The notes: generated by a model not told the origin, from the letters alone. Counted from the stretch's first letter, positions 37,411-49,851 are shown. The stretch: 64,000 bases of DNA from Anopheles merus (GCF_017562075.2 NC_054082.1:27574231-27638230); one strand, 5' to 3'. Program-made: numbers and translations.

Positions 37411-38878
37411 GCGTGGTTCTGAATTGTTGCTGCGCTTGTATACGATGAGGACGATTGGTCGCTTTCCGTGTTTTTTGTCGTTGGACGTCGTTTGCTGTTT
37501 GTGTAGTTTGTATTCGATGTACTCGTACCGTAGCCGTTCCATGTTGAGTGTGAGTGTAGTGCCACTCCCGAGAGCTTGCCTCTAATATGGTTTCCCCTTT
37601 TTTTTGGGGTGTTTGATATAATTTCAGGTTTATTTGACCCGTTTGATGACAAATACTAATAGTGTAAGCATTCTGTTGCTTGTGTGAGCGTGCTTTGGAT
37701 GTTTGGTGTTTACTATTTTCATTGGCGTTCATCCTTTCCCGATAACCCTTCCGGCAAGGGAAAACTATTTCCAGCGAACAGTGGGGAAAGACTGTATCTT
37801 ATTTACCTCTCCAAAGACCCACGGTTTAAATTTGATCATCTAGGCTTCGCTTCAAAAATCAAACTGCGAACCGTCCTTCCTGGAAGCGTCTCTAGCGAGA
37901 CATCTTTAACCGGGTATTTGGTATTAAACCGGCACCATCCTTCGCTTCGGTATCGGAAAAAGGGCTGAAATCTAATCGATTGTAAACGCTCCAACCGAGC
38001 ATGCCGAGCTCATTAATAAACAATCGTTTCGGTATCAATATTGCATACCGTCTGTGCTGTCTCGCCTGGAATGCAAATGTGTGAAAAAGTGTACCGAAAA
38101 AAAAGAAGAAAAAAAAAACGATGCTTTGTCTGATTATCTGCATTTTTTTTACAAAGCCAGGCCACGGAGGGCCGATATTCATCATCTTTTCCCGATAACT
38201 TTATGCAAAGTTGATTCTTCCGCTGAGACGCCGTCGGTTCAGTTCGCTGACCGGACTGGACGGGCACAATGAATGTGGAAAATTTAATTAAATGGAAATG
38301 AGCAGCAGCGGCAGCATGGGTTTCAGTATCACCCGCCCCAAAAGCCCAATCTCGTTTGGTGATGAAAACTCACACCCCTTTTCACCCTCCCCGCCTGTTG
38401 GGGCCAGTGTGAAGACACACCGAAAATGAATTAACTCCAACGCACTAATGGCGATCGATGCTTGGGAGGAAGCTTGAATCTAGGCTAATTTAATAATAAT
38501 TGTCCGGACGGAGGTCACGCAGCCGGTGGCCCGCGGACGGAAGCGACCTTTCTCACGTGCAGATGCTACGGAATGATGGTGTTTATTATGGTCAGCTTTT
38601 AGAGTGGTAGGTAGCCAATAACAGAACGGTTGAAAAGACAACAGCCACCATGGGTCAAGTTTGTACGTCGCTACGTTCCGGAGGTCATGAAAACGTCACG
38701 ATCACATTCGAGCAGGGGAACTGTTAATTGTGGTTCAATCATAGAAAAATGGCTCGATGCGCCACTGAAATCTGAACTAATCAATGAGTTGGCGGCTGTG
38801 TGTCTGTGTTGCACAGTCGTGGCGCAATAAAGAGGAAACAAAAATTCCCCACTTAATCAGCGCGCCTGTTTGCGCAAG
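37411..38878. other. Intergenic DNA between receptor and protease arrays
   Basis: No gene is supported in this 1.5 kb. It marks the boundary between the chemoreceptor block and the CLIP protease block. The long open minus-strand frame at 37,020-37,652 is antisense to receptor 7 for more than half its length and has no domain. Confidence 0.55.
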
Positions 38879-38914
38879 TATATAGCGCAGGTCTGCTGTG
38901 CGACCTACAGTGTG
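38879..38914 (+). promoter_or_regulatory. TATA box and initiator of the next protease-like gene
   Basis: TATATAG at 38,879-38,885 is followed 30 bases later by an initiator-like TACAGTG (about 38,907). The ATG lies at 38,986. Spacing fits an RNA polymerase II core promoter. Confidence 0.55.
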
Positions 38915-38985
38915 TGGAAGTTATCAGTACATCCCGCAGTCTTGAACAACTCTCAGCTGTGGTGTTTGTAGCGCATTGCAGGACG

Positions 38986-40462
38986 ATGGTGAATTGCTTG
39001 CTCGAAGTAACCCGCTACCAATGGCTGGGTGCGATCGTGTTGGTGCTGCTCGTAGTACCAGGCTATGGCGGAAGACGTAAGTGATCCACATTTGCTGCAA
39101 TTGTAAAGCATTTCCGGCCACTAAAAGGCTCCGTTTGGGCGTAGACTCTTTCCGACAGCTGTGCATCACCGAGGAGCAGCAGCGCGGACGCTGCGTACCG
39201 GTGAAACAGTGCGACAGTGTGATGACTACGCTGCGCAAAGACACGCTCACGCCTGAAGACATCCAATATCTGTACGGTACGGAGTGCGGTCGAACGGCGG
39301 AAGGAAAGGCTCTCGTCTGCTGTCCCCAGAGTTCGCTAGTCCCGGTGGGAGGACCGACGGAGAGCGGCATCAACACAACGATCCGAGTGAACGCCGAAGA
39401 GAAACAACCCACAGGAACCGACCTGGAAGTTGCTCCCAACGCTTGCGGATTGCAATCGGCAGTGAAGCTGACAAATTTCTCCATCGGGCATCATCCTTGG
39501 ACGGTGCTGCTTCACTACGGTGGTCAGGGTGTGTTGAATACTTGTACTTAGCACGCTTTCGAGATGCCTGTGATTGACCCATTTCTTTTTCTAGCCCACA
39601 GTACCCAGTTTAACTGCAGTGGCACGCTTATCGCACCGAGCTACGTACTAACTTCGGCAAGCTGTGTGGACGATGAGGCGGCGTGGAATAAGTAAACCAA
39701 TCTTTGAAACCTACATCCTTCAAGAACAAATTGAACAACAGTGCTGCAATCTCTCCCCCAGCTTAACCGTACGGCTTGGCGAGTGGGATCTCGAATCGAC
39801 GGTCGACTGTATTCTTAACCCCGACAGTGACGATCTCGTCTGTGCCGACCCATCGTACGATGTACCGGTGGTGCAGGTGATCCTGCACGAAGCATATACC
39901 GGACGGCGGAACGATATTGCACTGCTGAAGCTGGCTCAACCGGCGCAGCTAAACGATTGGGTTAGTCCGATCTGCTTGCCCGAGTCGCCTGTGTTGAACG
40001 AAACGGCGAAGTACGGTGCGGCCGGTTGGAACCAGAACACTTGCGGTAGGTTGTGTGTGTATGTGTGTGAAACGGCAATACGAACTACATTACTGATGGC
40101 AATACTTGTGTGTATATTTGTCAAAACCATTAGCGGATCCAAGCAGCCGGTACAAGCAACTGTCCAGCTATGATGCACTCAGCCAGAAGGCTTGCGAGCG
40201 GTACGTTCCATCGGTAGCGGGCACCTCGTACGGATTTGTGTGTGTCGCAGTCGGGGAGGAGCAGCCGCTGGGTGATGCTGGCGGTGGATTGACGGCAGTG
40301 AGAACGATCGACACTGCCGGACGCTCGGTGCACGAGCTGGTCGGTGTGCTGAGCTCACTGTCGAGCTGTGCCAACTTTCAGGGTGTTTCCGTTTACACGC
40401 GAGTGGCGCAGTACGTGGATTGGATCGAGCGCAAGCTAGTAGCGTCGTCTGATGGAGCTTAA
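38986..40462 (+). CDS. CLIPB6: CLIP-domain serine protease homolog, non-catalytic
   Basis: Five exons: 38986-39076, 39145-39528, 39595-39691, 39762-40045, 40134-40462; 394 codons. It has a signal peptide, a six-Cys CLIP domain (LCITEEQQRGRCV to LVCC), a linker and a chymotrypsin-fold domain. The catalytic His block reads LTSASC instead of TAAHC and the Ser block GDAGGG instead of GDSGGP, so two of three catalytic residues are gone; Asp remains in RNDIALLKL. The activation site has no R-IIGG (it reads VKLTNFSIG) and Cys191 next to the Ser site is missing. It should be a secreted pseudo-protease acting by binding, as known for clip-SPH cofactors in melanization. It converges on the next gene with 122 bases between stop codons. 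The symbol is by recalled order (AGAP003252). Confidence 0.85.
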
Positions 40463-40584
40463 CTCACATCACACTAATTGTAATAGATAATTACTTTTTT
40501 TTAATCGTACGTACACACTTAAATGGTAAAGCTTATGTAGCGATAACTTGCTAACTGAATAAATCACACACGCGACAGGTGCAA

Positions 40585-42148
40585 TTACGGTTCTAGATTA
40601 CCAACGATCCAATCGACGAACTGATTGACTCGGGTGTACACGCCCGGCACTCCCTCGAGCCCACACTGGCGGCCGTAACTGACCAGCCCGCCGAGATACA
40701 TGACGCCTTCCGAGTTGCGCTGGCCCACGTACATCAGCGGTCCGCCAGAATCGCCCCGGCAGGAGTCTTGTTTCGCCGTTCCGCCGGCGCAAACCTGCGT
40801 CCGATCAATGCCGGCCTGTGGATACTGCTGCTGGCAGGTTTGTTCCGGCACGCCCGACACACCAACGTACAGCTTGTAGCGGCTTCTCGGTGCTGCAAGG
40901 AGCAGTGCAGAGTTCGGTGGTTAGTACGAACGCGGCTTGATTGCAAACGCCGCTACCTACCGTCCTCCGTTTGACCCCAGCCAGCCACGACGAACCGTTG
41001 GCCATCGTAGGAGATGGTCCGCTGCGCCGGCTCCAGCGGTAGACAGATCGGCTGCACGTAATCGTTAAACACAGCCGGCCGTGCGAGCCGTACCTGGGCG
41101 ATGTCGTTCTTTACCGATTGCTTCTGCACGGAGTAGCCGGGATGCACGATATACTTCTCGATCGCAATGTCCTGCACCGGGTCGGCACACACACGCTCCC
41201 CGTACGAGTTGGCACAGTCCAGGTCGGAATCGATGTCCCATTCACCTAGCCGTACGGCCGTTCTGAAAGCAATGGCATTGTTAGGGCACTGGATCTGGTT
41301 TGTCCCTGCGCCGACCCGCATACTTACAGCGTCCAGGATCGTTGTATGTTCTCGATGCAGTGGGCCGCCGTCAGTACGTACCGGTCGCTAATGAGTGCAC
41401 CGCCACAGTGGAACTTTAGCTCTCCATCTGTAAGTGGTCAAGGCTCGTGCGTTACATGGTGGCGAATGTTTTGGGCATGTTTCAGCCGCCACTTACTTTT
41501 CCGCCGATGCTGGATCAGAGCGGTCCACGGATACTCATCGAGCTGGGCTCGTTCGCCCCCGATGATACGGTCCGTGTACTGCACGCCACATTCGTCGGGC
41601 AGCAGCCGCAGCTGTGTCTCGTACGATAACCTATTGCCTAACGGTGTACTGGGGGGCGGACGCGTCTGTACGGGCAGTGGAGCAGCCGTGGTAGCTGGCT
41701 GGACGTTCTCGGGCTCGGCACAGCACACCAGCACCTTCCGGTCCTGCGCTCCACACCGACTAGCCTCGAGGAAACGGACCACGTTCGACGTCAGCAGCGG
41801 CTGGTTGAGCAGTCGCTGTATCAGCGGACATTGGGCAACCGTAACGCAGAGTCCGTTCTTCAAATCGGGCGTCCGGCACGGGTTCTGAACTGAGCGGAGA
41901 ATAGAGCAATGAAAACACAGGTTTATCGTAACACGCACGCTATCCCGTCATGCACCTGTCAGCTGCTGTATGGGAACGTTTCACCTGACAGGCGAACAAT
42001 AACACCAAGAGCCACAGCAACACAACTCACACTGCGCGGCGCTGGAATGTAGCACGCACATGATGACGGTAATTATCGGCACCAATGCTACCCCTCGTCC
42101 GAATCTACCACCACCACCACCACCACGGTGACGACGTACTGCTGTCAT
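40585..42148 (-). CDS. CLIPB1: CLIP-domain trypsin-like serine protease
   Basis: Exons on the minus strand: 42148-42031, 41889-41497, 41427-41328, 41262-40961, 40892-40585; 406 codons, in frame. The signal region is unusually Gly-rich at its start (RGGGGGGRFGRG) before a hydrophobic core ending HSSAAQ. The CLIP domain runs NPCRTPDLKNGLC to VLVCC. A 50-residue Pro/Thr linker precedes the activation site TDR-IIGGE. The catalytic triad is intact: TAAHC, KNDIAQVRL, GDSGGP. Asp in CAGGTAKQDSC gives trypsin-like specificity. It should be a secreted zymogen cut after Arg and acting in hemolymph cascades such as prophenoloxidase activation. A GGGGATTTTT kappaB-like site lies about 280 bases upstream. 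An in-frame ATG at 42,235 is an alternative start. The symbol is by recalled order (AGAP003251). Confidence 0.9.
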
Positions 42149-42430
42149 CTCGCCACGAGCCGGTTCGACAGGTCGGCGGATCGTCCACCACTTACGTTTA
42201 CCGATCGGTCGGACAGCACAGGTAGCACAGCACACTGGTCGATGCGTATCGGTCGAGTGTACAACGGAAACTAACGCCGGTTAGGAAACTAACGTGAGCA
42301 TAAGCAGGTGGACGTTTCGTGGACGACGTGCCGCAGGGGCGGACGATGAATCGGGCATATCTACCCCGGCTGCCAGGCGCTTTAGGGAACTCCTTTTGGG
42401 TGGTGGAAACGGGTTTTGCCTTCATATCGT

Positions 42431-42440
42431 GGGGATTTTT
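42431..42440. promoter_or_regulatory. Candidate Rel/NF-kappaB-like site
   Basis: GGGGATTTTT fits loose insect kappaB consensus and lies about 280 bases upstream of the start of the minus-strand protease at 42,148. A single 10-base match is weak evidence. Confidence 0.25.
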
Positions 42441-43299
42441 TTTAGTTTCTCTGTTCCCTAGGCTCGAATATATGTAGATTTAGCGTCGAGCATTTGTAAT
42501 TACGCACGTGATTAGCATGTAGTTGTGTGCTGGGCCCGTGTGGGACCACACGTTCGATGGTTTCGTATTTGTACGGATTTGAAATCGGCAAATTTCACCA
42601 GCGCGATGACAGGTAGAGGGCTTTTCCCTTTCGCTGAGCTGCTTTCCGGTGCGTGCAACAAGTGGTCGCGTGATTCATGGAATAGGTAATTCACAATGGC
42701 AATCAAGTGCATTCTAAAGGGTTGCAGGGTTGCTCACTTAATCTCAAAGCGGTAGAACCCATTCATGCAGCGTTGTAATGTGAGAATGCAAAACAAAACA
42801 CCCGAGCAAGTGCGTCATTATGAGGCATATTCTATAATGGCAATAAAGTCATATAGACGTCATTTTTTTTTGTTGTGTTTTCTAAAGAAATATTTGAAAT
42901 TAATTATTGAGAATTGAGTCAAAATCTAAATAGTTTATACTTGTATGTCACAAAGAATCGAAAATCAGGTTTGTAATTTTTTCTCATTTATTCATTCTCA
43001 CCTTAGCTCAAACAACCGGAACTAAGATAAAAAAATCCGTAACCCACAAACACAAAATCCCTCAAACTGCACAGTTTTAGCTAGTCATTTAAAATTATCC
43101 TTTGTCAGAATTTTTTAGTTGTTGTTTTTTTTAAGAGCGTGTTAAATTGTAGTATTGTAAAGTACCAGAATACTCTAAACGATTACTGCTCGCTTAGTGT
43201 ACTGAAAAAAAGCAACAATTCGAATGAAATGAATAAAGAAACCACACCGTGCGATCTGGTTTTTATTATTTAATTATTTATTTATTCTTAATAATATTA

Positions 43300-43476
43300 T
43301 TTCGCCCAACAACCTAAGCGATCTTGCCGTCTAATACAGGCTTTCGAGACTTATTAAGCACCAAGCAGTCGCTCAGTACTTGCTACAGGGGTTGGTCCAC
43401 ATGAGGCTTGAAACTACGATGGGTATGGTGTTAAGCCGTGCGAGCTGATGACTGTACCACGGGATCGTTACGTGGT
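43300..43476 (-). mobile_element. Degenerate tRNA-derived SINE (SINE200-like)
   Basis: It aligns along its length with the two clearer copies at 60.06 and 62.56 kb, sharing GGCTTTCGAGACTTA, CTTGCTAC-GGGG and GACTGTACCACGGGA. It is much more diverged, so it is an older insertion. On the minus strand the tRNA-like head is at the right end. Confidence 0.75.
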
Positions 43477-43981
43477 GCTAATGCGACTCGGAAGCCTGTA
43501 CAAATCGATCATGCATGACCACGCAGATAGGTATGCCAAACAGAAAAATTTCGAGGTTCAAATTTAATTGATCCTAATAACAAAGGAAAAAATAAGATGA
43601 AATGAATGTAAAACATTACCAAATTTCAGATAGATTGGAATAAAGGTTAACTATACCGTAGGTTATTTTGATTAGAACGAGTTTCAATGATGGTTGGATT
43701 AGAATTTTTTAAAGCTGTTCTTCAATAAAAATTTTAATGCATCCAGCATAGAATATACGATCTTTATTTCGATCAAGAGTCATTGGGCAAAACATATGAA
43801 ACCCAAATTATATCTTATAAAGTGATATGTTTAAATCGATATTAAAATTCGTTTGATTGATCGTCAATATTTTTATTTAAGTCAATTATAGAACGCATCT
43901 AAATAGTCTGCTTCGTAGCTGCTTAAATGTTCCCTCTTCCCACTCTGCGATTCGCAATCCTGCAACTGCCACTCACCACGT

Positions 43982-45330
43982 CTACTCCATCGTATCCAGC
44001 ACCCAGTCCATGTATTCGCTCATGCGCGTGTACACCCCGGGCACACCGTCGCTACCGCACTGCTCCAGCCCGAAGCTGACCAACCCGATCAGGTACCAGT
44101 GCTTGGAGGACGAACGACCATCGCCGTACCGCATCAGCGGTCCACCGGAGTCGCCGCGGCACGAGTCCTTACCCTTCTCGCCGCCGGCACACAGCTGGGT
44201 GGGAATGATTTCCAACCGTATCGAGCTGAACGCATCGGCACACACCTCATTGTCCACCACCGGCACGCGCAGATGGAGCTTCTTCGTGCTAGAGGTACTG
44301 TTTTCCGTCTGGCCCCAGCCGGCCACGGTTGCGTACTTGCCGGTCAGGTTAGCCGCCCTGCTTTCCTCGCTGGTCGGCAAACAGATCGGCCGTATAAAGT
44401 CGGTAAACTCGACCGTTTCCGACAGCTGCAGCAGCGCGATGTCGTTGTAATCGGCTCCGTTCTGTTTGTAGTAGTCCGGATGCACTACGTACGCATTGAT
44501 CAGCACATCGCGCACTGGATCGGCACAATCGTCCTCCACGCAGTCGATGGTGGTCGTGGTGTCGAACTCACCGAGCCGCACCTGATACCTGAAACGAAGG
44601 CAAAGCAGGCAAATGGTGAGGTGAGCTGAGGTGAGGTTCATAAGATGGCCAGACTTACACGATCCAGGTTGATGGAACGCCCTCGATACAGTGGGCCGCC
44701 GTCAGGACGTACTGGTTGTGGATCAGTACTCCTCCACAGTGGAATCCATACCGGTTGCTGCCTGCAAGCGTCGAATAAAGGATGGAAAAACAGTGCTAGG
44801 GCCTAGAAACATCTTACTACACCACTCCGTCTTACCTTTGTAGTACTGAATTCTCGTTAGCCAAGGATAGCCATCTATCGAAGTGACTTCCCCACCGACG
44901 ATACGATCCATTTGCATCTTGCCACACTCACCCGGTGGTGGCAGCTCAACCGGTGCATCGAACCGGCCGGTCAGCTTGCGAACGAGCGGGCAGCACACCA
45001 GCACCGAGCGGCCCTCCTGGCCACATTTCGATTTCATCACCAAGCTGCGATCTTCCGGGGTCATGTTCTCCTTCTTCAGCAGCACGTTGCGGATCGAGAG
45101 GCACGATCGAAGGTACACGCAGGTGCCACCCTTACCGTCCGGTGTTTCGCACGCATCCTGTAGGAACACTGCAAATTGTGGCGTGTAAAAAACGGCAGAA
45201 AACCCCAGTAAATTAGTTACCCGCGGAGGTCGAACCATCGCTTCCCATACTTACACGCGTCAGATGAACCGATCACACCGCAGACGACGCACACTAGCAG
45301 CAGTAGAAATCGTCCCGCCTGGGGTGACAT
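43982..45330 (-). CDS. CLIPB4: CLIP-domain trypsin-like serine protease
   Basis: Exons on the minus strand: 45330-45255, 45168-44836, 44761-44659, 44588-43982; 372 codons, in frame. It has a signal peptide (MSPQAGRFLLLLVCVVCGVIG), a CLIP domain DACETPDGKGGTC to VLVCC, a short linker and the activation site MDR-IVGGE. The catalytic residues are complete: TAAHC, YNDIALLQL, GDSGGP. Asp at the base of the pocket (GKDSC) gives trypsin-like cleavage after Arg or Lys. Two extra Cys in TIDCVEDDCADP form the additional disulfide usual in clip proteases. It should be a secreted zymogen of an immune or developmental cascade. It diverges from the protease at 47.6 kb, and the 2.3-kb space between them holds a perfect kappaB palindrome. 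The symbol is by recalled order (AGAP003250). Confidence 0.9.
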
Positions 45331-47644
45331 TTTGCTGAGAGGCTAAATAGCAAAACGGCACTTTGCAAGGACAGGTGCGGACAGGACAGGGGTTAGGTGG
45401 TGCGAAAACAAAAGCGCCAAAAACGACTGCCAACCCGAATGAACACACAGTGCGCCCAACAGCCTCCGAAACAGCGCGCTACCACGAGCTCTAGTGTGTT
45501 TCGTAAGCCCGCTGGCACGGTTATGTTCGGGTCGTACGTGCTGCCCCGAAAGCTACCCAACCGGTCCGGCCGTGCGATGGCGCGCGGGAGCGACCAGACT
45601 GGTGTCGGGTAGAGCGGGATGTGCACTGCTCCGCGGAGATCTCTGCGGGAATCTCCCGTTGCGCCTGCAGCGCGCCCATCTTGCCGAGCAAGTGGAGGAC
45701 ATCGGAGATCGCTGCCAGGAGATGAGTAGCAGCGCTGTTCGCAGCGAGAGACTTTTTGGACTGTCATCTCCGTTCGGCTGTGGCTGTGGCTGCCGGTACC
45801 AATACCAATTCACGGATCGGTGGCGCTATCAGTACACTGCCGCAGAGGTCATTATCGAGGTGAGGCTTAGCGATATGAGTGACTACACACAGCGCTAGGC
45901 TGCACTAATGTACGTAGGCTGCTGGGTGCCCATGGGACAGTGGCTGTGACAAAACGGTGCTCGATCGGGAAGCAAACGGATTGCAGGAAGAATACGTCTC
46001 GTTTACGAAGGTTAACTGGTAGCCTTGTATGATTAGATTTCCGGCATCGGCATCTGTTTGGATGTTTTCGGTTCCCCAGACCGGTGGCTTCCTGGAGGAA
46101 GATGCGCGATTAGATGCATTTATTCTTCTTGAATGTGGTATAGTTTTTGGTGCTCCATTTGTAACCATATAAACATCGATGGCTGTTCAACGAATTGTTG
46201 TTGGTTCATGTTTTCTTTTCTTTTACTGTGAATTACATTCAGTAAGCTCTTTTCGTTCTCGTGCTATCCTATCATCCATCCTCCTTATCACTATCTACAT
46301 ATTCTTAATTTTCTTTCATTTTCTCTACAAATTTACGATTTTCTTTTGATGTTTTGCATTGTTTTCTTTTTTATTTTGTTCATGGACATTGCTATTATTT
46401 GTATTATTTTTGTTCTAATTTAGTTTTAAGATGCAAAGTAAAATTTATAGGCAGTTTTGGTAATTTACAAATGAAATGAGATTAAATAATTTATTCAAAC
46501 CGTAATCTAATTCAATTAGGAAAACAGCCCTCCACAAATGGAAAAAAAATCTTACCCAGTTTGAAAAGCAGTCGTTCAAATATCAACGAGAAACGACGGT
46601 TGCCAAATTGGATTTCCCCAAGATTACATTAGCCCCTCCTTTTAGAGGAAAAATAGACCACTTGAAAGAGTTAACACTATAACCATAAACATCATCACGT
46701 ATAAGAAAACCCCACACCTCCTCACATCAGCTGGAGAGCAAACCCAGCTCCCCCCCCTCCCCCACTCCAATTGAAGCAGGTTCTGCCGAGCACATTGCCA
46801 CAATCAACGGTGGCGGTATTTTCGCTGGGAATTCCCCGATCGGTACGGTCGACGGCTCGCGATCGGGCCTACGCGCGCACTGGAACTCCCGAGTTCGGGC
46901 TAGAAACCCGAGAGCGTCGGAGCTGGAGAGAGTTGAAAACAGCAAGGGGAGGGGTAAACCGTCCATGGCAAGACGTACGAGAGCGATCGTTGTCACGGTC
47001 ATTGGTGGTCGTCGTAAGATCGTCCACTGGCGTATACACACACCCGAACGTCAAGAACAAGTTTGCGCGCGTGCTGTGATCAAGTTCCACCACCCCCCAC
47101 GCACCGGGTCTGCTCCAAACACGCCAAAACCTGTTCCGGTGCCCGGGGGAGGGATGAAGATGATCGCTATAGTGACAAGCGATCGAGCGGACTGCGCGGA
47201 GGCAACAGGGTTCACCCGGCACAAGGGTGGTGGGTTATCAACGATCGAAGGCTTTTTGTTGTTTTGTTATTGTTTTTGGGGCCACGGTTGCTTCTGCCGA
47301 CTGGTCTTGATGGTGGTTATGGACGAGCGGGCGAGAGCGGACCCGTCGCCGAAAGCCGAGAGCAAAACCGGCCGACTGGTTGGCAGTGGTAGTGCGGCGA
47401 ACAGCGCTGGAGCTGTAGCACCTTAGAAAATAGACCGATAGTTCTAGCAGATACAGTCCTCCGCCAACGCTGAGGAGTAGCGGTCGTGCATCAGAATTCG
47501 TGTGGCCCTCGTGTGGTCAATCAGCCAATCAGCGGTACGGAAGCGCATCGCGATTCTGTCTCTCTGTTGTGTGTGGATCTCTCGGATCATCGGTTTACGG
47601 GGGAAAGCGTTGCGTTGCACAAAGGGCCAACAGCAAATAAAACG
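45331..47644. other. Divergent intergenic region between two proteases
   Basis: 2.3 kb between genes transcribed away from each other. GC-rich blocks flank both starts (45.4-45.9 and 46.75-47.6 kb) and the centre is AT-rich. Frames of 100-150 codons in the GC-rich parts overlap each other on both strands and show no domain. The kappaB site at 46,827 is here. Confidence 0.6.
46827..46837. promoter_or_regulatory. Perfect palindromic NF-kappaB/Rel site
   Basis: GGGAATTCCCC contains the fully palindromic GGGAATTCCC, which matches the general kappaB consensus GGGRNWYYCC on both strands. It lies about 820 bases upstream of the protease at 47,645 and 1.5 kb upstream of the divergent one at 45,330. 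Rel factors (Rel1, Rel2) control immune genes in mosquitoes, so a shared enhancer is plausible but inferred. Confidence 0.5.
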
Positions 47645-49195
47645 ATGACCGGTAATCGTGTGATCAATCTGCTGATCGTTGCGACGCTGGCTCTAGCAGG
47701 CCAAACAGTGCTGGCACTAGGTAGGTGTGGAAGGGTTTAGATGGGATGAAACACGGATTTGAACAACAGCCAAAGTATAACCTAATATTCCCATCTCTCC
47801 AGAGCTAGGTCAGGATTGCGTGAATCCGGTTGGTGAGGCCGGCAAGTGTGTCCTGTTTCGTGAGTGTCAACCCTTGGTCGACATTTACAACAAGCCGGTC
47901 AACACGCCGGACGATACGCAATTCCTCACCGAGAGTCGCTGCGGTCTCTTCGAGCGTAAAACTTTGGTGAGTATTGATATGGTGGGCTTTGATATGGAGT
48001 AACGTTGTGTGTGCGTGTGTATCAGAGTGCGTTTTATTTTTATCAAGTTCGTCCTAATGTGAGGGGCTCTTTACTATGTTTGGACTGCAAATTAGCTGCT
48101 GAGAAAAGAACATATTTTTACTAATAGTAAAAAGATGAACTTTGAAAATTAGTGCTGAGAAAAGTAATTTTACAGTAAACCGCCCGACAAAGCAGTTTCC
48201 AAAACCTGTTCCTGTTTTGCCGTGACATCCAACTCAAACCGTGAGCTCGTCGCTTTTGTTTACTCGCCTACGAAACAGGTTTGCTGTGCGGGGGTAAGAT
48301 CAAAAGGCAAAACTTTGCTCCCAGAATCGCCAAACTGTGGTGTGCAGCTGACGGACCGTGTCATCGGCGGACAGCCGACCAAGATCGACGAATTCCCGTG
48401 GACGGCGCTGATCGAGTACGAGAAACCGAACGGCCGGTTCGGATTCCACTGCGGAGGTTCGGTCATCAACGAACGCTACATCCTCACCGCAGCCCATTGC
48501 ATCACGTCGATTCCGCGCGGCTGGAAGGTGTAAGTGTGACGTGACTGTGCGCATAAGACCGGCTCCGAATGATTCTAGCTTTTCCCAAACCCTCCCCACA
48601 CAGGCACCGAGTTCGTCTGGGTGAGTGGGATCTTTCCTCGACCACCGACCAGGAGGATGACTTCTACGCGGACGCCCCGATCGATCTGGACATTGAAAAG
48701 ATTATCGTCCACCCCGGCTACAACCTGCAGGACAAGAGCCACCATAACGACATTGCGCTGATACGCTTCAACCGCGAGATTAACTACTCGAGCACGATAC
48801 GCGCGATCTGTTTGCCGCTGTCCAACTCGCTGCGCAACCGGAAGCACGCGGGCCTGTCGAGCTACGCGGCCGGCTGGGGCAAAACGGAGACGGCTTCGGC
48901 GAGCCAGAAAAAGCTGAAGGTGGAGCTGACCGTGGTCGATGTGAAGGATTGCTCACCGGCGTACCAGCGCAACGGCATCTCCCTCGACTCGACACAGATG
49001 TGTGCCGGTGGCGTTCGTGGCAAGGATACGTGCAGCGGTGACTCGGGCGGCCCGCTGATGCGACAGATGACCGGATCGTGGTACCTGATCGGTGTGGTTA
49101 GCTTCGGACCGCAGAAGTGCGGAGCGCCTGGCGTGCCGGGCGTGTACACGAATGTGGCCGAGTATGTGGACTGGATAAAGGACAATATATACTAG
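47645..49195 (+). CDS. CLIPB3: CLIP-domain trypsin-like serine protease
   Basis: Exons: 47645-47720, 47803-47966, 48279-48529, 48604-49195; 360 codons, in frame. It has a signal peptide, a six-Cys CLIP domain (DCVNPVGEAGKC to LVCC, about residues 31-84), the activation site TDR-VIGGQ and a protease domain with TAAHC, HNDIALIRF and GDSGGP all intact. The pocket Asp in GKDTC predicts trypsin-like activity. It is easter-like in layout. It has lost both Cys of the DCxxxxC pair found in most neighbours (it reads TDQEDDFYADAP), so one disulfide is absent as a pair. Poly(A) signal AATAAA is at 49,283-49,288. It heads a run of six same-strand paralogs. The symbol is by recalled order (AGAP003249). 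Confidence 0.9.
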
Positions 49196-49566
49196 GTGGG
49201 CGGGTTGTACTGGAGGGACCGCATTACTAAAAACGCGGACAAAATGATGCGCGGATTTGTACGACCTGTAACGAGCGATTCAAATAAAAACTAATGCATT
49301 TTAATACTCAAATGAAATGAAACGTGTTTTTAGTAGTAATTGATCGGAGAAACTGCTAATTGTCCATTTTGTTCCTCCTCTTCGATATAACACGACCGAC
49401 GTGATCATGACGACTGATTCTGCAAAACTGGTTCTTATTAGAACTATCAAGCTGAAGAGTCAGTCATTGCTACAGGTCTGAATGTCAATCGAACTCAATC
49501 GGCGTTGAAAGAGACAGTGCGTAAGGATTGTGTATCATTTGTTTTTAAAACAGGGTGCAATTACAG

Positions 49567-49840
49567 CAGTGTTCTCCAACCTTTTTAGGAACGCGTACCA
49601 CTTGGCTCTGTAAATACATTTGTCGTGATCCACATACATTGAGGGCACTCATTGTGCAGACGTAGTTCAACGTTTTTGATCAAACATATGTTTAAATGCC
49701 ATATCTCATTCCTGTTGAAAATTTAAATGGCTCAATATGTATAGTAATAAGCTTTTAAAGAAAAAATACTTTCGCCGACCTCATCTGTTAACGCTACGGA
49801 CTACAAGTGGTCTGCGGATCACAGGTTGGAGGTTTTAAGC
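49567..49840. mobile_element. hAT-like non-autonomous element remnant
   Basis: The left end reads CAGTGTTCTCCAACCTTTTT and then CGCGTACCACTTGG. The right end, reverse complemented, reads CCTCCAACCTGTGATCCGCA and then GACCACTTG. The two ends are imperfect inverted copies, and the wording is typical of hAT termini. It is about 270 bp and has no coding capacity. I could not define an 8-bp target duplication, so the exact ends are uncertain. Confidence 0.55.
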
Positions 49841-49851
49841 ATTCAACCATA

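Larger units (their letters stand above)
42149..43981. other. Intergenic DNA between two minus-strand proteases
   Basis: The left part should hold the promoter of the protease to the left. The middle is AT-rich and contains a SINE copy listed separately. No gene is visible. Confidence 0.55.

Noticed and set aside
37020..37652. 210-codon minus-strand open frame
   Set aside because: Mostly antisense to the last exon of receptor 7, Ser/Thr/Asn-rich, and without a domain.
46727..47426. Several overlapping 100-150-codon frames on both strands
   Set aside because: The GC-rich regulatory region leaves many frames open. None has a domain or consistent splice sites.
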